This document shows, in pieces, positions 32,796-44,225 of a stretch of DNA of 64,000 nucleotides. Position 1 is the stretch's first letter, and each line of letters opens with the position of its first letter. The notes below the pieces were generated by a model, which ran no database searches, had not been told where the DNA came from, and saw only the letters and a program-made list of their open reading frames with translations. Source of the DNA: Prosopocoilus inquinatus (Eukaryota > Arthropoda > Insecta > Coleoptera > Lucanidae); assembly GCA_036172665.1 (NCBI GenBank), contig CM069876.1:51057001-51121000 (forward strand), read 5' to 3'. The translations under genes and the position numbers were made by a program.

Positions 32796-33156
32796 CTGAA
32801 ACAAAGAGTACTTTGTTTAAAAACAGAATCATTATTACTAAATTGTTTAATAAAGTTACAGCGCAGATAGTAAACTTTAAAAAGAACGGCTGTTAATATT
32901 TACTGTATGCGAACTAAAAATGTTCGGGTTGGTGTGGACACAGCATAAGAAAACAAAAGACACCTGATTATGAGCAGGGACAAGAAGTCGGCCCACTCGT
33001 TCCGCAATAGTATGAAAATTTAGTATTCGGACTGTATTAGTCCCGCCTACATTAACTTCTGTGACGTGCGAACGCAGCCCTTTCCCTCTCACTCGGAGCC
33101 ACGGAAGGAATGAATGGTACAAATATTAAAAATCATTCACTCTATTCATAACATTA

Positions 33157-33545
33157 TACAGGGTGTTTAAAAAACATGCCGGGATCTTTCACCCAGTCAT
33201 AGATCTCGTCAGTACAAGCACAAAAGTCTTAATAAACATAGGTCCGAAAACCAAGCGTTTACAAGATACAGGCGATTCTATTTAAAAAAATCGCTTGTTA
33301 ACTCTTCTTAACTTCTCAATTTATTCCACTTTTTTTATAAAAATCAATTACAGTAGATGTTCTACAAATCCTGCTTTCGTTTCTATGCATGCCCATCGAC
33401 CTAAAAATGAAAACAATTGCATTTGCGTGCGTAAGTTCCATTTCAAAACCAAAAAAACCTCATTTATCAAGACTTTCTTGGTGGTTTGATGTGATTTATG
33501 TACGACTGGGTGAAATATGCGATGTTATTTCGAACACCCTGTATC
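33157..33545. mobile_element. MITE-like element, about 390 bp
   Basis: The left end ATACAGGGTGTTTAAAAAAC with CATGCC and TTTCACCCAGTCATAG is matched in inverted orientation at 33500-33545 (TACGACTGGGTGAAATATGC then CGAACACCCTGTATC). There is no coding capacity of note. It is in the gap between ZF20 and ZF21. Confidence 0.6.
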
Positions 33546-33646
33546 TAACAGTTAATCTTATCCTAATTCTAACTGAGAAGATATTAAAGTAGTTTCAACG
33601 TTTTATTAAATATCATTTACATGCTGTCAACAATCACAATAATCAC

Positions 33647-34769
33647 CTACGACTGATGTCTTATCATGTGTCTTGCTAAATCGCCAGGTCGTACATATTT
33701 ATAATCACAGATGGCGCATTTAAGAGGTTTCTCAATGTTATGCACCAGCATGTGTCGCTTTAAGCTTTCGGACCGCTTACACGCGAAACCGCAAGCGCCG
33801 CATTCGAACGGCTTATCGTCGTTGTGCGTCAACAAGTGCGTCTTCAAACTGTTGTGCCGCTTGCTGCGGAACTCGCAGAATTCGCACTTGAACGGCTTAT
33901 CGTCGGTGTGCACCAACATGTGCGCCTTCAAACCGTGCGGATTGTTGAAGACGTGCTCGCAGAGGTGACACTTAAACGGTCGCTCGTCGCTGTGCGTCCT
34001 CATGTGTTGCTTCAAGTTTGCAGCTCGCCGAAACTGACAGCCGCAAGTCAAACATTCAAACGGCTTATCGTCGGTGTGCACCAGCATATGCGCTTTCAAA
34101 GCTCCCGACATATTACATTCGTATTCGCAGAGATTGCACTTAAATAGAGGCTCATTACCACTGTGCACGATGAGATGTTGTTTCAAGTGAATGGCACGGC
34201 GAAACTGCCAACCGCACGTCACGCATGCGAACGGCTTTTCTCCCGTATGCAGCAACATGTGCGTCCTCAGAGATCCGGTGTTGTTGCACCTGTATTCGCA
34301 GGAGTTGCACTTGAACGGTTTCTCACCGCTGTGTATCCTCATGTGTTGCCTCAAGTAGGCGGCTCGGCGGAATCGATTTCCGCAAGTCGCGCACTCGAAC
34401 GGGCTCTCGCCGGTGTGCTTCAGCACGTGCGTTTTCAAGGATCCGGGGTTATTGCAGCCGTAATCGCAGAAGTCGCACTTGAACGGCCTTTCGTCGCTGT
34501 GTATCATCACGTGACGCTTCAGGCTCACGGCGTAGGCGCACTCGTAATCGCAGAGCGCGCACTTGAAGAGCTTCTCGTCGCTGTGTATCACCTTGTGCTG
34601 CTTCAAACCCGCGGAATCTTTGCACCTGTAATCGCAGAGGTCGCACGCGAACGGTTTTTCGTCGGTGTGGCGCAGCTCGTGCCGTTTCAAGCTCCTGCGG
34701 TGGTTACTCGTGAAATTACACAAAGGACATTTAAAGCGTTTTTTGTCTGCGTGATCGCGTGGTGACTTC
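33647..34769 (-). CDS. ZF21: 13-finger C2H2 exon, about 373 aa
   Basis: The acceptor is GTTTTGTTTCAG|G at 34769 and the stop is at 33647. Fingers begin almost at once after a short basic segment (KSPRDHADKKR). From finger 4 on, CDYGCNN/CEYRCNN-type fingers alternate with CGxxFRRAAxL-type fingers through finger 9, which points to duplication of a two-finger unit. Linkers vary among TGESPF, SGEKPF, TDDKPF and SGNEPLF. The last finger (RPGDLARHMIRH) marks the ZF19/21-26 group. An ATG lies just inside the presumed intron (ATGTTTTGTTTCAG). Confidence 0.87.
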
Positions 34770-34899
34770 CTGAAACAAAACATGGCGTAAAATTTAAACT
34801 CTTAGTTATTAAATTAAGAAATACCGAATTTTAATTTTTGTGACCTAAGCACGTCCTCATTAATGAAGGATTCCCATAGAAAGAATTTTAAAGAAATTC

Positions 34900-35540
34900 T
34901 GAAAGCACGCCAAAATACAAATGAATTTCAAAGCTTGGCAATAAAATAAATTTGTCCGAGGGTTGATTATAAATTATAAAGAAAAGCTGGAAAATCGATT
35001 CTTAGTCACTAAGCCACGCCTAAATGGTCTGTTTTAATTTTTAGGCATTTGCCCCAAATACCAGTTGAATTGGCGCTGAAACTGAAGAGAGAGAGAGAGA
35101 GAGAGAAAGATGAGAGGGAGAAGAGAGAAGACGGAGAGGGGATGAAGAGAGATAAAATGTTTGTAAGTTCAATTTTTGTTCTAAATCGAAGAATTTCAGA
35201 GCTTGGCGATAAAATAAGTGTCCGAGGGCTCATTATAAATTTAAAAAAAAAATTGGAAAAACGAAACTTGGTCACTAAGCCACGCCCAAATGGTCTGTTT
35301 TAATTTTTAGGCATTTGTTTGCCCCAAATACTAGTTCAATTGGTAGTGAAACTACAAAATAGAGAGCGAGAGAGAGAGAGAGTTGAGAGATAGAAGAGAG
35401 AAGGGGAAAGGAGAGAGAAAATTTTTGCTCGGAATCGAAGAATTTCAAAGCTTGGCAATAAAATAAATTTGTCCGAGGGTTGATTATAGATTATAAAAAA
35501 GTTGAAAAAACGAAACTTGGTCACCAAGCCACGCCTACTT
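34900..35540. repeat. Tandem repeat, about 260-bp unit, 2.5 copies, with (GA)n tracts
   Basis: A block containing AATTTCAAAGCTTGGCAATA, TTTGTCCGAGGGTTGATTAT, TCACTAAGCCACGCC and ATTTTTAGGCATTTGCCCCA occurs near 34926, 35196 and 35443. GA-rich microsatellites (35085-35150, 35360-35415) separate the copies. It fills the gap between ZF21 and ZF22. Confidence 0.75.
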
Positions 35541-35730
35541 CGCTCTATTATAAATTGACATAAAATTCAAAGCGTTTTCAACTTAAAATGAAACATACGA
35601 GGTATTGTAGGGTGATTAATATTAAAGTAACATAACCTAACAAAATTAAAAAAAAAGAAAATCGTTCGTTTAATAATAATATATTGATATTCTACAATTA
35701 TTTGAGACATTTATGTGACTTATACATTTA

Positions 35731-36571
35731 TCACCGATGTCTTCTGTAATGTCTGTTTAAATCCCCTGCTCGCTTAGAGCTATAGTCGCAGGTGTCGCAT
35801 TTAAAAGTACTTTCGCCCTTGTGTATCAACATGTGCTGTTTTAATCTGCCCGATTTATCACACTTATAATCGCAAACGTCGCATTCGAGCGGGTCTTTGT
35901 TGTCGTGCATCGACAAATGTTTCTTCAAATTTTTCTGCCACTTACTACGAAAGTCGCAAAATTCACACTTGAACGGCTTATCGCCCCTGTGCGTAGCCAT
36001 GTGCACTTTCAAAGACTGAAGGTGGCTGTATTCGTAATCACAGAGCTCACACTTGAAAGGCTTCTCGTCGCCGTGTAACCTCATGTGTTCTTTCAGGTAC
36101 TGAGCTCGGCGAAATTCGGAGGGGCACATCGTGCATTTGAAAGGCTTATCGCCGGTGTGTATCAGGACGTGCGTTTTCAAGGACGCCAGGTTGTTGCAAC
36201 CGTAATCGCAGAGGTCGCAGTTGAAAGGTCTCTCGTCGGCGTGTATCAACAGGTGCGCTTTCAGATTGCTCGAACGGACGCTCTCGAAATCGCAAAGCGA
36301 GCATTTAAACGGCTTATCGCTGGTGTGGTTGAACATGTGTTCCCTCAGCCGATTAGGAAGTTTACATTTGTAAGTGCAGAACTTGCATTTAAACGGTTTT
36401 TCGTCGCTGTGGCGCACTTTGTGCCTTTTGACGCTTTGCAGGTAGATGCTCGTGAAATCGCAGCAATCACATTTGAATAATTGCTTCTTGACTCCATCTT
36501 TCGGCGATTTCAGTAAGCTGCACTCGTCTAAATTTCTGACGACGCCGGCGCTAAAATTCTCGTAGTAAATC
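35731..36571 (-). CDS. ZF22: 9-finger C2H2 exon, about 279 aa
   Basis: The acceptor is TGTCTTGTTTCAG|G at 36571 and the stop TGA is at 35731-35733. The N-terminal segment has NLDECSLLKS, like ZF19. Nine fingers follow, all with complete ligands. Finger 1 begins CDCC, with an extra cysteine between the zinc ligands. Finger 5 is CPSEFRRAQYLKEH. The last three fingers (SKWQKNLKKH, DKSGRLKQH, RAGDLNRH) are the shared C-terminal set. Linkers include KGESTF and NKDPLE. Confidence 0.87.
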
Positions 36572-36639
36572 CTGAAACAAGACATTATGTAAACGTTCGC
36601 AATTCGATAAGCAGAAGAGATAATGAAACGATCGATTCA

Positions 36640-37830
36640 AATTAAATCCGATGTACCTCAAGGTCAACCCAACACAAGTCGGCTTATCTCGAGCCCAAGC
36701 CAAGCAAGAAAAATTAAAAACAATATTATTAAAATTAAAGAATAAAGTTTGAATGCGTTCAAGGTCAAGCCGACTCAACTTTAATACTCCTAACTCAACC
36801 CAGCCAAAGCACTCATTTTTTTTTAATTTTAAAGAATTAAAACTAATTAAATCCAACGTTTCTCAAGGTCAACACAATTCGACTTAACTCTGTTTAATCC
36901 ATGCAAAAATTCTAAAAATATTAAAAATAAAGATTAAATAAAAATTATTAAAATTAGGAATAAATCTGAAATAGGTCAATCAATGTCACCCCACTCCATT
37001 CTTCACAACTCTACTCAGCATTTTTTTAAGCATTAAAAATTAAAAGTCGATTAAAAGTAAGTCCAACACATCTCAAGGTCGGCCCAACCTAACTTAACTC
37101 CCCGTCGCGTGCAAAAGATCTAAAAATTAAAATTAAAAACTCGATTCCTCCTAACTCTACTCAGCTGAAGTAAATTTAAAGAAAAATAAATTAAAACTCA
37201 ATGAAATCCACACATTTCAAGGTCAACTCGACTTAACTCTGTCCAAGCCGTATAAGTTCTAAAATTAAAAAAAAAATTTAACTTCAAAAATAAACCTTAA
37301 AATGCAACGCGCGTTATTCAACCCAACCCCACTCAACAAATTTAAAAAATATTAAAAATTAAAACTCAAAATGAAAACCAACACATCTCAAAATAATTAA
37401 AAATTAAATCCCAACCCGACTTAATTCTGTCCAATCCATGCAAAAAAAAAACTAAAAACAATTAAAAACAAAAATAATTAAAGATAAAAATGAAAAGAAT
37501 TCGAAAAATTAAAAGTAAAAATTAAAAAATAAACCTTAAATACAGCTCACATCAAAGTCAACCCAACTCAATGAATTCAAGGAATTCGTATTAAAAATTA
37601 AAACTGAAAATAAAATCTAAAACAACTCAAAAAAATTAAAAATCAATTCAAAGCCGGTTTAATTCTGTCCAATCCATGCAAAAAGATTCTAAAAAGAATT
37701 AAAAACAAAAATAATTAAAGATAAAAATGAAAATTAAAAGAATTAAAAATTAAAAAAAAAGTAAAAATTATTCAAAATTAAGAAATAAACCTTAAATACA
37801 GCTCACATCAAGGTCAACCCAACCCAATAA
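36640..37830. repeat. Degenerate repeat cluster with five exact TCAAGGTCA cores
   Basis: TCAAGGTCA is found at 36658, 36759, 36863, 37217 and 37808, with one-base variants (TCAAGGTCG near 37073, TCAAAGTCA near 37555). The flanks repeat AACCCAACTCAA, AATTAAAAATTAAAA and TCTGTCCAATCCATGCAAAA at irregular spacing of about 100-280 bp. The whole gap 36572-38493 is AT-rich and has no gene. Confidence 0.65.
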
Positions 37831-38209
37831 ATTAAAAAAATTCATATTAAAAATTTAATCTGAAAATGAAATCTGAAACAACTCAAAAAAAAATTAAGAA
37901 TTAATTTAAAGCCGGTTTAATTCTGTCCAATCCTTGCAAAAAATTCTAAAAAAATTTAAAGCAAAAATAATTAAAATTAAAAATAAATTCAACCTAACTC
38001 TAACCAAAAAAAAAATTAAATTAAATTAAAAAGTGGGTGTTTTAAAATGTCATCGGGTTAAGCGAGCTTTTCATTTGTTTGAGCAGACGCTGTTCATTTG
38101 TTTCTTAGATTAATCGACTGTCTGTTGTTGTTTTTTTTTTTTTAATTGTTATACCTACCTTGTCAGTTATTTTAAACTTGGAAATGAAAATCGGTTTTTA
38201 TTCGCCAAG

Positions 38210-38395
38210 TATGTACAGCCAAGCTAGGTATAATCAAAGGCAGGATTTTTTTTCGCAGGTAACTTAGGTATAATCAAAGACATGACTTTTTTCAATAGGT
38301 AACTTATGTGTAATCAAAGACTTGCCTCTTTTCTATGGCTATCCTAGGTATAATCAAAGACATGATTTTTTCAAAGCTAACCTAGAACGAAAATT
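38210..38395. repeat. Tandem repeat, about 55-60 bp, 3-4 copies
   Basis: The unit GTAACTTAGGTATAATCAAA with GACATGACTTTTTTC recurs near 38221, 38259, 38301 and 38343 with mismatches. It lies just 3' of the ZF23 stop. Confidence 0.6.
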
Positions 38396-38493
38396 GATTA
38401 AACCGCCTGGTGTTTCGATGATTTGAGTATTTCGGATTTTCGTCATCTTGATGAATAATGACTCGGTGGCCTAGTGTGTCATGGCCACCCGAA

Positions 38494-39376
38494 TCATCGA
38501 TGCCTGATCATGTGTTTCTTTAAGTCGTGCGCTCTCCTCGTCGCATAGTCGCAGACGTCACATTTGAAAGACCTTTCGTTATTATGAACCAGCATGTGTT
38601 GCTTCAAACTGGTCGGCTGCTTACACTTAAAATCGCAAACGTCGCATCCGAACGGGCTCTCGTCGTTATGCGACAACAAATGCGACTGCAGATTTTGCCG
38701 CCGCTTACCTCGATAGTCGCAGAACTCGCACTTAAACGGCTTATCGTCCTTGTGTGTCAGCAGGTGCGTTTTCAAATTTCTAGGCCAGTTGGTTTCAAAG
38801 TCGCACAATTCACATTCGAAGAGCTTCTCGCTGGTGTGCGTGAGCTGGTGCGCCGTCAGGGATTGCGAGTGATTGGTTCCGTATTCGCAGAGATCGCACT
38901 TAAACGTCTTCTCCTCGCCGTGTATCCTCATGTGTAGTTTCAAGCTTCCGAGTAGGCGAAAGCGACCGCCGCATATTATACATTGAAAAGGCTTATCGCC
39001 GGTGTGCAGCAGCATGTGCGCTTTCAAAGATTGAGACTTGTTGCATCCGTACTCGCAGAGGTTGCACTTGAACGGCCTTTCGTCGGCATGTATCCTCACG
39101 TGCTCTTTCAAGTTTCCGGCTCGGCGAAATCGATAACCGCACGTCTTACATTTAAAGGGCCTTTCGTCGCTGTGTATCGCTATGTGTCTTTTTAAGTTGC
39201 CGGCGTGGGCAAACTCGTGATTGCAAATCGTGCATTTGAACGGCTTGTCGCTAGGCTTTGAAGGATTCTCGTCGGTACGGCGCACGTCATGTCGATCGTT
39301 AATTATTGTGGTATTGCGTAATGGCTCCTCGTGCTCCGATTCGCCCTCATTTAGACTTTCGCCGCCACTAAACTTC
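38494..39376 (-). CDS. ZF23: 9-finger C2H2 exon, about 293 aa
   Basis: The acceptor is TTTCTGTTTCAG|G at 39376 and the stop is at 38494. A longer acidic N-terminus of about 50 residues (SLNEGESEHEEPL) leads to nine complete fingers. Where its relatives have a CNFTS-type first finger, a finger-free stretch (DRHDVRRTDENP) suggests loss of one unit. Fingers 2 and 4 are of the CGYRFRRAGNLKEH class. The last two fingers (KQPTSLKQH, RRAHDLKKH) match the group's C-terminal set. Confidence 0.87.
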
Positions 39377-39712
39377 CTGAAACAGAAAGGTTCTGTTAAC
39401 ATTCACGGTTAAATAAAAATAAAAGTCATGACATCTAGATTTTAAGTTTTTATTTTTTTTTGCGGAGTTTCCTCAGGCCTCCGCGACACGTTGGCAACAC
39501 TTACGTAGAACTGTCAAGGTGACAGCTAACCTCACTGGGGGATTTCATTTTTTTACAACGCTACTTGATTAAAACTGACAGGATTTGAAAGCAAGGTTAT
39601 GTTAACTCTCAAATCTTACGTGAAACTAACTCGATAAAAACAAGACAAGAAAAAGACGCCATCTTTGTTTATTAATTTATCGCCGCTCGTGGCAGAACAT
39701 TTTCAAAATGAT

Positions 39713-40481
39713 TCACCAACGATGTCTTCTCGTATGCCTGTCTAAATCCCTGGGTCGCACACACCTGTATTCGCAAACTTCACACTTGAGAGGCTTTTCG
39801 CTGTTGTGTACGAACATGTGCCGCTTCAAGTTCTCGGCGCGCTTACACTTGTAACTGCAGACGTTGCATTCAAACGGGTACTCGTCGGTGTGCGTCGCCA
39901 GATGCGATTTCAAATTCTTCTGCCACTTGCTCTGATAGTCGCACAGTTCGCACTTGAACGGCTTCTCGCCGGTGTGCTTGAGCATGTGCGCCACGAGAGA
40001 TTGCGGAAAATTGCATCCGTACTCGCAGAGGGTGCACTTGAATTTCCTTTCGACGCCGTGTATCCGCATGTGCTGCTTCAAGTACGCGGCTCGGCGGAAG
40101 TGGCAACTGCACGTCGGACATTTGAACGGTTTTTCGTCGGCATGTATCCACATATGCCTTTTCAAGTTTTTCACGCGGACGCACTCGTAATCGCAGGTCG
40201 CGCATTTGTACAGCTTGGCATCGCGGTGACTCGACAGGTGCTCTTGTAGCCTGGCGGGGAATTTACAACTGTAATCGCAGAGGTGACACTTGAACGGTCT
40301 TTCGTCGGTGTGGCACACCTTGTGCCTTTCCAGGCTCCTCCGGTAATCACTCGTGAAATTACACAAATCGCATCTGTATGTTTTTTTACCCCCGTCCTTC
40401 GATAGGCATACGTTTGACGGTTTAAATGAGATGCAATCATCTGTCACTTGTTTACTATTGGGACTAGATTTCTCATTTTTG
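39713..40481 (-). CDS. ZF24: 8-finger C2H2 exon, about 255 aa
   Basis: The acceptor is TTCTTTTCTTTTCAG|C at 40481 and the stop is at 39713. The first exon base is C, so the junction would read Ser with AG. A Ser/Asn/Lys-rich N-terminus precedes eight complete fingers. Finger 1 is the CNFTSDYRRSLERH type shared with ZF21. Finger 4 is CSCHFRRAAYLKQH. The last three (SKWQKNLKSH, KRAENLKRH, RPRDLDRH) match ZF22. The gap to the ZF23 acceptor is 337 bp. Confidence 0.87.
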
Positions 40482-40499
40482 CTGAAAAGAAAAGAAACA

Positions 40500-41040
40500 T
40501 TCACAATTAAACAAAAATAATAAATAACTCGCCAATGCCATTTAGACTAAATACAGTCAACAGTTAAAAAGATAGCGAGTATTGAGCATCGAAATCAACA
40601 TTTTTCTTATTAAGGGGGAAGGGATGTAAGCAGCCAGAAGATTTTAATTCGCGCATGAAATCAATCCCGTTGTTTTAAACAATGCAAACGCTTCCGTATG
40701 TTTGGTGGTTTGGAACCCCAACTGAACAAAGAAACAAAAACGAAAATTTCAACTGTTTATTCGTTGGACACTCACAATTAAACGAAAATAATAAACAACT
40801 CAAAATGCCGTCTAGACTAAATACTGAACAGTTACAAAGGTATTGAGTACCTATTGAGCATCGAAGACCACATTTTTTTATTAAGGGGGAAGGGATGTAA
40901 GCAGCCGGAAGACTTTAATTTGCATATGAATGAATGAATCCCGTTGTTTTAAACAATGCAACCGCTTCCGTATATTTGGCAGTTTGGAACTAATTAAACA
41001 AAGAAACAAAAAAAATTCTATTCTATTTATTCGTTGAACA
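40500..41040. repeat. Tandem repeat, about 267-bp unit, 2 copies
   Basis: Copies start near 40501 and 40768 (CACAATTAAAC then AATAATAAA). Both contain TTATTAAGGGGGAAGGGATG followed by GTAAGCAGCC and the CCCGTTGTTTTAAACAATGC block. The first copy begins in the presumed intron just upstream of the ZF24 acceptor, and the second ends before the ZF25 stop. Confidence 0.75.
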
Positions 41041-41054
41041 TAAATATTAATATA

Positions 41055-41865
41055 TTACTGATGCGTTCGCGCATGTCTTTTCACATCTCCGGCTCGCGTC
41101 GATTTGTAATCGCAGCTGTCGCATTTGTAAGGCTTTTCGCTGTTGTGTGCCACCATATGCCGTTTCAATGTTCCGGACTGCTTGCACTTATAACCGCAAA
41201 CGTCGCATTCGAACGGCCTATCGTCGTTATGCGTCAACTGATGCGTCCTCAAATTCCTAGGCCACCTGCTCCTGTGATCGCAAAACTCGCACTTGAACGG
41301 CTCGTCGCCGGTGTGCGCAAACATGTGCGCCCTCAGCGACTCGGAATTATTGCAGCCGTACTCGCAGAGGTCGCACTTAAACGGCCTTTCGTCGCTGTGG
41401 ATCCTCAGGTGCTCCTTCAGGTTCCCGGACCGGCGAAATCGACAACCGCACGCCATACATTTGAACGGCTTATCGCCGGTGTGCATCAGCATGTGCTTCG
41501 TCAAGGCCCCCTTGATGTTGCATCGGTATTCGCACAGGTTGCACTTGAACGGCCTTTCGAGGCTGTGCGTCAGCATGTGCGTTTTCATGTTGTTGGATCG
41601 GACGCACTCGTAACCGCAAGTCGCGCATTTAAACGGCTTATCGCCGGTGTGCGTCGCCAGGTGTTCTTTTAAGCTGGTGGGGAGCTTGCATCTGTAATCG
41701 CAGAGGTCGCATTCGAACGGTTTCTCGTCGCTGTGGCGCACCACGTGTCGGCGCAAGCTCCTGCGGTAATTGCTCGCGAAATGACATAAGTGACATCTGA
41801 ATAGCTTTTCACCCCCTACGTCCATTGGCCCTCGTGATTTATACAACCCACAGTCATCATCGTTT
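41055..41865 (-). CDS. ZF25: 9-finger C2H2 exon, about 269 aa
   Basis: The acceptor is TTTTTTAATTTCAG|A at 41865 and the stop is at 41055. A short N-terminal segment (KSRGPMDVGGEKLF) leads to nine complete fingers. Finger 1 is the HFASNYRRSLRRH type. Finger 5 is CGCRFRRSGNLKEH. The last three (SRWPRNLRTH, KQSGTLKRH, TRAGDVKRH) are the shared set. Linkers are of TGDKPF, SLERPF, SDERPF and NDDRPF form. There are no broken ligands. Confidence 0.87.
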
Positions 41866-41869
41866 CTGA

Positions 41870-42600
41870 AATTAAAAAAAAAAGAACAGCTGATAAGAAT
41901 GCAATATTAACCGTCGAAATCGACACTTCTATTAAAGGGGAAGGGATGTAAGCCTTGCATTTTATACTGCCGCAGTGTTTTAGTTCAGAATAAACATTTC
42001 GAGGTTATAAAAAATCTAAACCTGTCGTCCTATCCTTTCTAAAATTGAGAAGAGAAAAAAACAGCTGATAAAATGCCAAAGTGTCAAAATTAAAAATTGT
42101 GACGTTTGTTGTTGTATGATGTTATTACCTAGTTTCTTGATAGAAACGTCATTTCCAGTGGCTTCGAGTGTGGGATGAAATTACGTATTAACCACTTTTA
42201 TTAAGGGGAAAGGGATGTAAGCCCTACATTTCACTTTGCCACGGTAAAAACTTTGAGATAGACATTTTGAGGTTATAAAAAGCAGAACCTCTCATCCTAT
42301 CGTTCTTGAAATTAAAAGAGAAAAAAAATAAAGTGCCAAAATTAAAAATTGTGATGTCAAATTTCTTTTTACATGAATGTTATTACATTGTTTCTTCATA
42401 GAAATGTTATTTCCAGTGGCGTCGAGTGTGGAATAAAATTATGTACCATTTACCATGGGGGCCATCACTTTTATTATTAAGGGGGAAGGGATGTAATCTC
42501 TGCGTTTCACTTTACCGCAGGATGACGATGGGGTGAAATACCCCGGGGCCGGCGATGTTCTTCGACGCCCCTGGTTACCCCTTCTAATTTCGTTGAAGTA
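41870..42600. repeat. Tandem repeat related to the 40.5-kb repeat, 3 copies
   Basis: AAGGGGAAGGGATGTAAGC or close variants occur near 41938, 42204 and 42479, each in a unit of about 265-275 bp with GAGGTTATAAAA and TTATTTCCAGTGGC-like text. Together with 40.5-41.0 kb this makes five copies in two blocks on either side of ZF25. Confidence 0.7.
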
Positions 42601-42653
42601 AAAAAATATATATTTATTAAATGACGTAAAGTATACATAATGCGTTAGGTAGA

Positions 42654-43698
42654 TTAACACCGATGTTTTCTCGTCACGTGTCTTCTTAAAACCCCCGCTC
42701 GTACGCACTCGTAATCACAAACGTCGCATTTCAAAAACTTCTCTCTATTATGTAGCAACACATGTCGCTTCAAACTCCCGGACTGTTTGCACTTGAAGTC
42801 ACAGACGTCGCAGGCGAACGGATTTTCGTCGGTATGCGTCAACGCGTGCCTCTTCAAATTCGAACGCCGGTCGCTCTGAAAGTCGCAAAGCTCGCACTTA
42901 AACGGCTTATCGCCGGCGTGCGTGAACATGTGCGCCTTTAATGACCCAGAACTGTTGCATCCGTACTCGCAGAGGTTACACTTGAACGGCCTCTCTTCGC
43001 CGTGTATCTTCATGTGCTGCTTCAGGGTTCCGGCCAGGTGAAATCGATAACCGCAGATCGTACATTTGAACGCCCTATCGTCGGCGTGCTTCAACAAGTG
43101 CGCTTTTAGGGATCCGGAGCTGTTGCACTCGTAATCGCAGAGGTCGCACTTGAACGGCCTTTCGTCGGCGTGTATCCTCATGTGACGCTTTAGGTTTGCG
43201 GCTCGGTTGAATCGGCTGGCGCACGTCGCGCATTTAAACGGCTTGTCGCCGGTGTGCTTCAACATGTGCTCTTTCAAATACTGAGAATTATTGCACGCGT
43301 ATTCGCACACGTTGCACTTGAACGGCCTTTCGCCGCTGTGCGTCCGCCACGTGTGCGCTCTCAAGCCTCTGGCCTGGCGAAACTGACAGCCGCACGTCGC
43401 GCATTGAAACGGCTTTTCGTCGCTGTGCGTCCCCATGTGGATCTTTAAGCTTCTGGCCCGCGCGCACTCGAAATCGCAGAGCGCGCATTTGATCTGCTTA
43501 TCGCCCATGTGTGTCACCGCGTGTTCTCTCAGACTCCTGGGATATTTGTATCTCTCATCGCAGGCGTTGCACTTCAGTGGCTTTTCGTCGGTGTGCTGGT
43601 TTAAATTAGTTTTGCAATCGCATAAGCGCCATTCTAGTCGTTTCTCGCCTTCTTCCTCCGACGGGTGCGGTTCAAGAAAATAATCGACGCGGTGGATC
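42654..43698 (-). CDS. ZF26: 11-finger C2H2 exon with a decayed first unit, about 347 aa
   Basis: The acceptor is ACGTTTCGTTCCAG|G at 43698 and the stop is at 42654. An acidic N-terminus (EPHPSEEEGEK) is followed by a shortened unit (LEWRLCDCKTNLNQHTDEKP) that cannot form a finger, then eleven complete fingers. Finger 3 has an extra residue between histidines (HTWRTH), and so does the last (HVTRKH). Alternating CEYGCN/CDYECN and CGCRF/CASRF fingers show two-finger duplication as in ZF21. It is the rightmost array, nearest to the candidate shared exon. Confidence 0.86.
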
Positions 43699-44225
43699 CT
43701 GGAACGAAACGTCGTGTTAATAAGCCCTGCCTCTAAATTTAAAAAGAAAAAAAACATACCGGCCTTTGGATTAAACTGAGATCGTAGAAATTCGATAAGA
43801 ACAAATGAATGGCTAGACAGAGAGAGAGGTTGAGTATTAGGGAAGGGCTCCATCTCTTTTTCGCGCCTAGCAGTTGTAAAGTCTATGTTCTCACTTTATA
43901 ACAACGACCTGTATACACGTGAAAATTGAACCGACGTGAATTTTAATTGAAAAACCTAATTCAAACGACTGTATGATCTATTTTACTTCTTTCTTTCTTT
44001 CTTCATTCTTCTTTTGTTTCCGTTGAAAAAAAAATTATTCTTTCTTCCTTCATTCTTCTTTTGTTTCCGTCGAAAAAAATTTCAACTTTCTGAAAAAATT
44101 CAACTTTATTTAAACAAAATTCCAAGACAAAACAAAACTGATAAAAACGTCAGTGACCGAATGTTATTTAAATAATTTTCGATGAAAAAAAATCGTTTGA
44201 AAAAAATAGTTTTCCCCTTTGGCTA

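Noticed and set aside
28939..36600. ATG codons a few bases upstream of some acceptors (ZF19, ZF21, ZF22) as true starts of intronless genes
   Set aside because: They are absent or GTG in most other units, while the splice-site sequence and phase are conserved throughout.
6364..41672. Long open frames on the plus strand opposite the zinc-finger arrays
   Set aside because: They mirror the repeated finger codons and change with each array. Their products are low-information repeats (VALERLL-like), as expected of antisense shadows.
1..43698. Calling the locus lola or mod(mdg4) itself
   Set aside because: No BTB domain exon, no lola-type finger pair and no FLYWCH domain is visible. Only the exon layout is similar.
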